Positions 31,345-32,902 of a DNA stretch of 32,902 nt are shown piece by piece. The stretch spans positions 1 through 32,902 of the forward strand of contig JACRLT010000012.1 of NCBI GenBank assembly GCA_016235185.1, in the 5' to 3' direction. A model generated the notes under the pieces. That model saw only the letters and a program-made list of their open reading frames with translations, did not search any database and had not been told where the DNA came from. The position numbers and the translations under genes were made by a program. The first letter of the stretch is position 1; each line of letters starts with the position of its first letter. Origin of the DNA: Candidatus Omnitrophota bacterium (GTDB lineage: Bacteria > Omnitrophota > Gorgyraeia > Velamenicoccales > Velamenicoccaceae).

Positions 31345-31917
31345 TTATTGCTTAGTCTTCCTCTTCTTCTCTGTTTGCTTATTGCTTTCCGGCTCTTTAG
31401 CTTTCTGCTCAAGCTCTTTGATCTTGTCGCGAAGACGGGCCGCATCTTCAAATTCCTCATGCTCGATCGCCTGCTGTAAACTTGATTTTAACTCGTCAAT
31501 AGTGGACTCTTTCGTTATCTTGGCCTTTTGCGGCCGCGGAGCTTCCGGCGCCTGGCCGGGAGGCATCTTTCCTGTATGCATGCTGGCACCGTGTATGCGT
31601 TTCAAAAGCGGGCCCAGGTATTTTGCAAAAGATGTGTAGCACTCGCTGCATCCAAGCCTGCCTATCTTTCTGAAATCCTCATAAGTCAAGCCGCAATTAG
31701 CGCACTGCATGGCAGGAGAATCTTTTTCCGCCCCTCCAAGCTGTTTGCCGTAATCAACAAGGCCTGCCAAAAGATCGGAGAGGCCGAACTGCTGTTCCAT
31801 CTGCATGCTCTTTTTGCGTGCGCACTCATCGCAAAGATGGAGCTCGCTCATCTGGTCGTCAACGATCTCCGTCAAATGAACTGTAGCCTGATTTTTATTG
31901 CAGAGATTACAAAGCAT
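31345..31917 (-). CDS. mcsA: McsA, zinc-binding activator of McsB
   Basis: The 190-residue protein starts with one zinc-binding set (CNLC and CDEC, residues 3-32), then a second (CANCGLTYEDF and GCSEC, about 71-93). It ends with a UVR domain (TIDELKSSLQQAIEHEEFEDAARLRDKIKELEQK, about 139-172) and a lysine-rich tail. This order is that of Firmicutes McsA, which binds and stimulates McsB and stabilises the CtsR heat-shock repressor. No ctsR gene precedes it here; the place is taken by ilvE, with which it overlaps by 11 bp. Confidence 0.92.
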   Translation of the reverse strand: MLCNLCNKNQATVHLTEIVDDQMSELHLCDECARKKSMQMEQQFGLSDLLAGLVDYGKQLGGAEKDSPAMQCANCGLTYEDFRKIGRLGCSECYTSFAKYLGPLLKRIHGASMHTGKMPPGQAPEAPRPQKAKITKESTIDELKSSLQQAIEHEEFEDAARLRDKIKELEQKAKEPESNKQTEKKRKTKQ

Positions 31918-32779
31918 AACGCGCGCCTTCCTTCTTTGTAAGCTTCCTGAAATTCTCGATGAGCTTCAAGGTGTATGGGCCGACTTTGCCATCTGCAATA
32001 AGACGGCTGTCCATCTTCACGACAGGGATGATCTCCGCGGCGCTTCCTGTCAAAAATACCTCATCTGCATTAAAAAGATCAAAACGCGTCATCATGCACT
32101 CCTTGGGCTTTAAGCCCGACTGGGGAGCCAAGTCAAGCACGCAAGAGCGCGTTATACCGTTTAAGATACCCGCATAGGCCGGCGGAGTCATCAACTCCTT
32201 ATTTTTTATCATAAAGATGTTATCCCCCGTGCACTCTGTCACGAACCCGCTCTGGTCTAGCATAATAGCCTCGGGCACACCGGCATTGATCGCCTCGATC
32301 TTACCCAGGATGTTGTTTAAATAATTCAAAGATTTAATCTGGGGATTAATGGCCTCCGGTATGTTGCGCCGCGTTGGGACTGTAACGATCGTCAAACCCT
32401 TCTTATAGAGCTCCTGCGGATAAAGTGCGATCTTATCCGTGATTATAAAGATCGTAGGCTTAACGCAATTACGCGGGTCCAAGCCAAGGTCGCCTTCTCC
32501 GCGCGTAACAACCAGACGTATATAGGCATCTTTCAATCTATTCGCTTTGAGCGTATCAATAACAGCCTTCTGCATCTGCTGCTTATTCATTGGGATCTTA
32601 AGCGATATGCCTTGAGCCGAAGCGTAAAGCCTGTCTATATGCTCTTTTAATTTAAAAACAAGGCAGTTATAAGACCTGATGCCCTCAAAGACGCCATCGC
32701 CGTATAAAAGTCCATGGTCAAACACGGACACGCGGGCCATCTCTTTTTTCACAAATTTTCCGTTAAAATAGATCAGCAT
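31907..32779 (-). CDS. ilvE: Branched-chain amino acid aminotransferase (class IV)
   Basis: A fold-type IV PLP aminotransferase, 290 residues, that makes or opens Leu, Ile and Val from their keto acids with glutamate. The motifs are FDHGLLYGDGVFEGIRSY (20-37), PLP lysine K149 in IKSLNYLNNILGKIEA, TECTGDNIFMI and the late FLTGSAAEIIPV. The EGIRSY/TECTGDN pair favours IlvE over D-alanine aminotransferase or PabC, but these families are close. GGAGG lies 4 bases before the ATG and a promoter lies upstream, so this gene seems to head the long minus-strand run. Confidence 0.85.
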   Translation of the reverse strand: MLIYFNGKFVKKEMARVSVFDHGLLYGDGVFEGIRSYNCLVFKLKEHIDRLYASAQGISLKIPMNKQQMQKAVIDTLKANRLKDAYIRLVVTRGEGDLGLDPRNCVKPTIFIITDKIALYPQELYKKGLTIVTVPTRRNIPEAINPQIKSLNYLNNILGKIEAINAGVPEAIMLDQSGFVTECTGDNIFMIKNKELMTPPAYAGILNGITRSCVLDLAPQSGLKPKECMMTRFDLFNADEVFLTGSAAEIIPVVKMDSRLIADGKVGPYTLKLIENFRKLTKKEGARYAL

Positions 32780-32811
32780 GTAACCTCCAATCTAAATCCA
32801 AACACTGTTAA

Positions 32812-32840
32812 AAAATATTTTCGTTTATACTTCCTGTTAA
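32812..32840 (-). promoter_or_regulatory. Candidate sigma-70-type promoter of ilvE and the genes after it
   Basis: Minus strand TTAACA (32840-32835), 17-bp spacer, TATTTT (32817-32812), about 33 bp from the ATG. It is the only promoter-like sequence visible ahead of ilvE-mcsA-mcsB-clpC. No CtsR-type GGTCAAA direct repeat or CIRCE-like inverted repeat is seen near it. Confidence 0.4.
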
Positions 32841-32852
32841 ATAAATAGATTC

Positions 32853-32872
32853 CCCCGCCTTTACAGGCGGGG
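32853..32872. repeat. Second copy of the IS-type hairpin, near the right edge
   Basis: CCCCGCCT-TTAC-AGGCGGGG, one base different from 103-122. Its flanks do not match the left copy and no transposase start is seen in the remaining 30 bp. It is best explained as the other (right) end of a related IS200/IS605 element lying mostly beyond the window. A stand-alone repeat is also possible. Confidence 0.5.
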
Positions 32873-32902
32873 TTCTTTCAAAAGCCAAGCTGCGCTTGTC
32901 CT

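Noticed and set aside
32700-32740. GGTCAAA-like sequence as a CtsR operator
   Set aside because: A single half-site inside the ilvE coding region without the second direct repeat.
1-32902. A circular plasmid or episome closed through the IS copies at both ends
   Set aside because: The content is almost entirely single-copy housekeeping genes. Two IS copies at contig breaks explain the ends more simply.

Overview
The window is a 32.9 kb piece of chromosome from a diderm bacterium. Outer-membrane transport genes (lptF, lptG, mlaE, mlaF, mlaD) stand beside a McsA-McsB-ClpC protein-arginine-phosphorylation module that is best known from Firmicutes. With the gene order and the heptanucleotide intergenic repeats, this makes an uncultivated PVC-type lineage such as Omnitrophota plausible. 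There is no rRNA gene to settle this, so the placement is an inference.

Left edge, 1-1900: an accessory, partly decayed zone. An AbiEi-type antitoxin gene is followed by a toxin start (AbiEii) that runs only about 13 codons before an IS200/IS605 element. The left-end hairpin and the first 18 codons of that element's Y1 transposase are visible. About 700 bp without a convincing gene follows. It holds a 5'-half tRNA-Phe-like remnant, a minus-strand terminator, a tandem repeat, a strong promoter and a hairpin repeat. Next is an intact tRNA-Leu(CAG) whose last 17 bases recur 130 bp further on, after a GC-rich insert.

Middle, 1945-14167: a minus-strand run (in transcription order) pyrE, FAD-dependent oxidoreductase, and a Maf/M48 lipoprotein-protease fusion. 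A plus-strand comF-lptF-lptG operon diverges from pyrE through back-to-back promoters. A second minus-strand run is DUF362/ferredoxin, mtnA, thiL, tsaE, an unknown membrane protein, tsaB and alr.

14168-14920: a 750-bp gene-free gap filled by two large nested inverted-repeat structures of about 280 and 260 bp. They are candidates for structured RNA or foldback elements and are the most unusual part of the window.

Right half, 14921-32779: one long minus-strand series, ilvE, mcsA, mcsB, clpC, mlaE, mlaF, mlaD, radA, PIN/TRAM, ispD, ispF, cysE, cysS, tmk, holB, ricT, metG, tatD. Apart from mlaEFD and ilvE this closely follows two gene blocks known from Bacillus subtilis (mcsA-mcsB-clpC-radA-yacL-ispD-ispF-cysE-cysS and tmk-holB-ricT-metS-tatD). 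Genes are tightly packed, often overlapping by 4-49 bp.

At least three, probably four, copies of an interspersed hairpin repeat lie in intergenic gaps, and their stems change sequence while keeping pairing. A hairpin almost identical to the IS left end recurs 30 bp before the right edge. The sequence therefore appears to be bounded at both ends by copies of the same IS family, as expected for an assembly contig broken at repeats.
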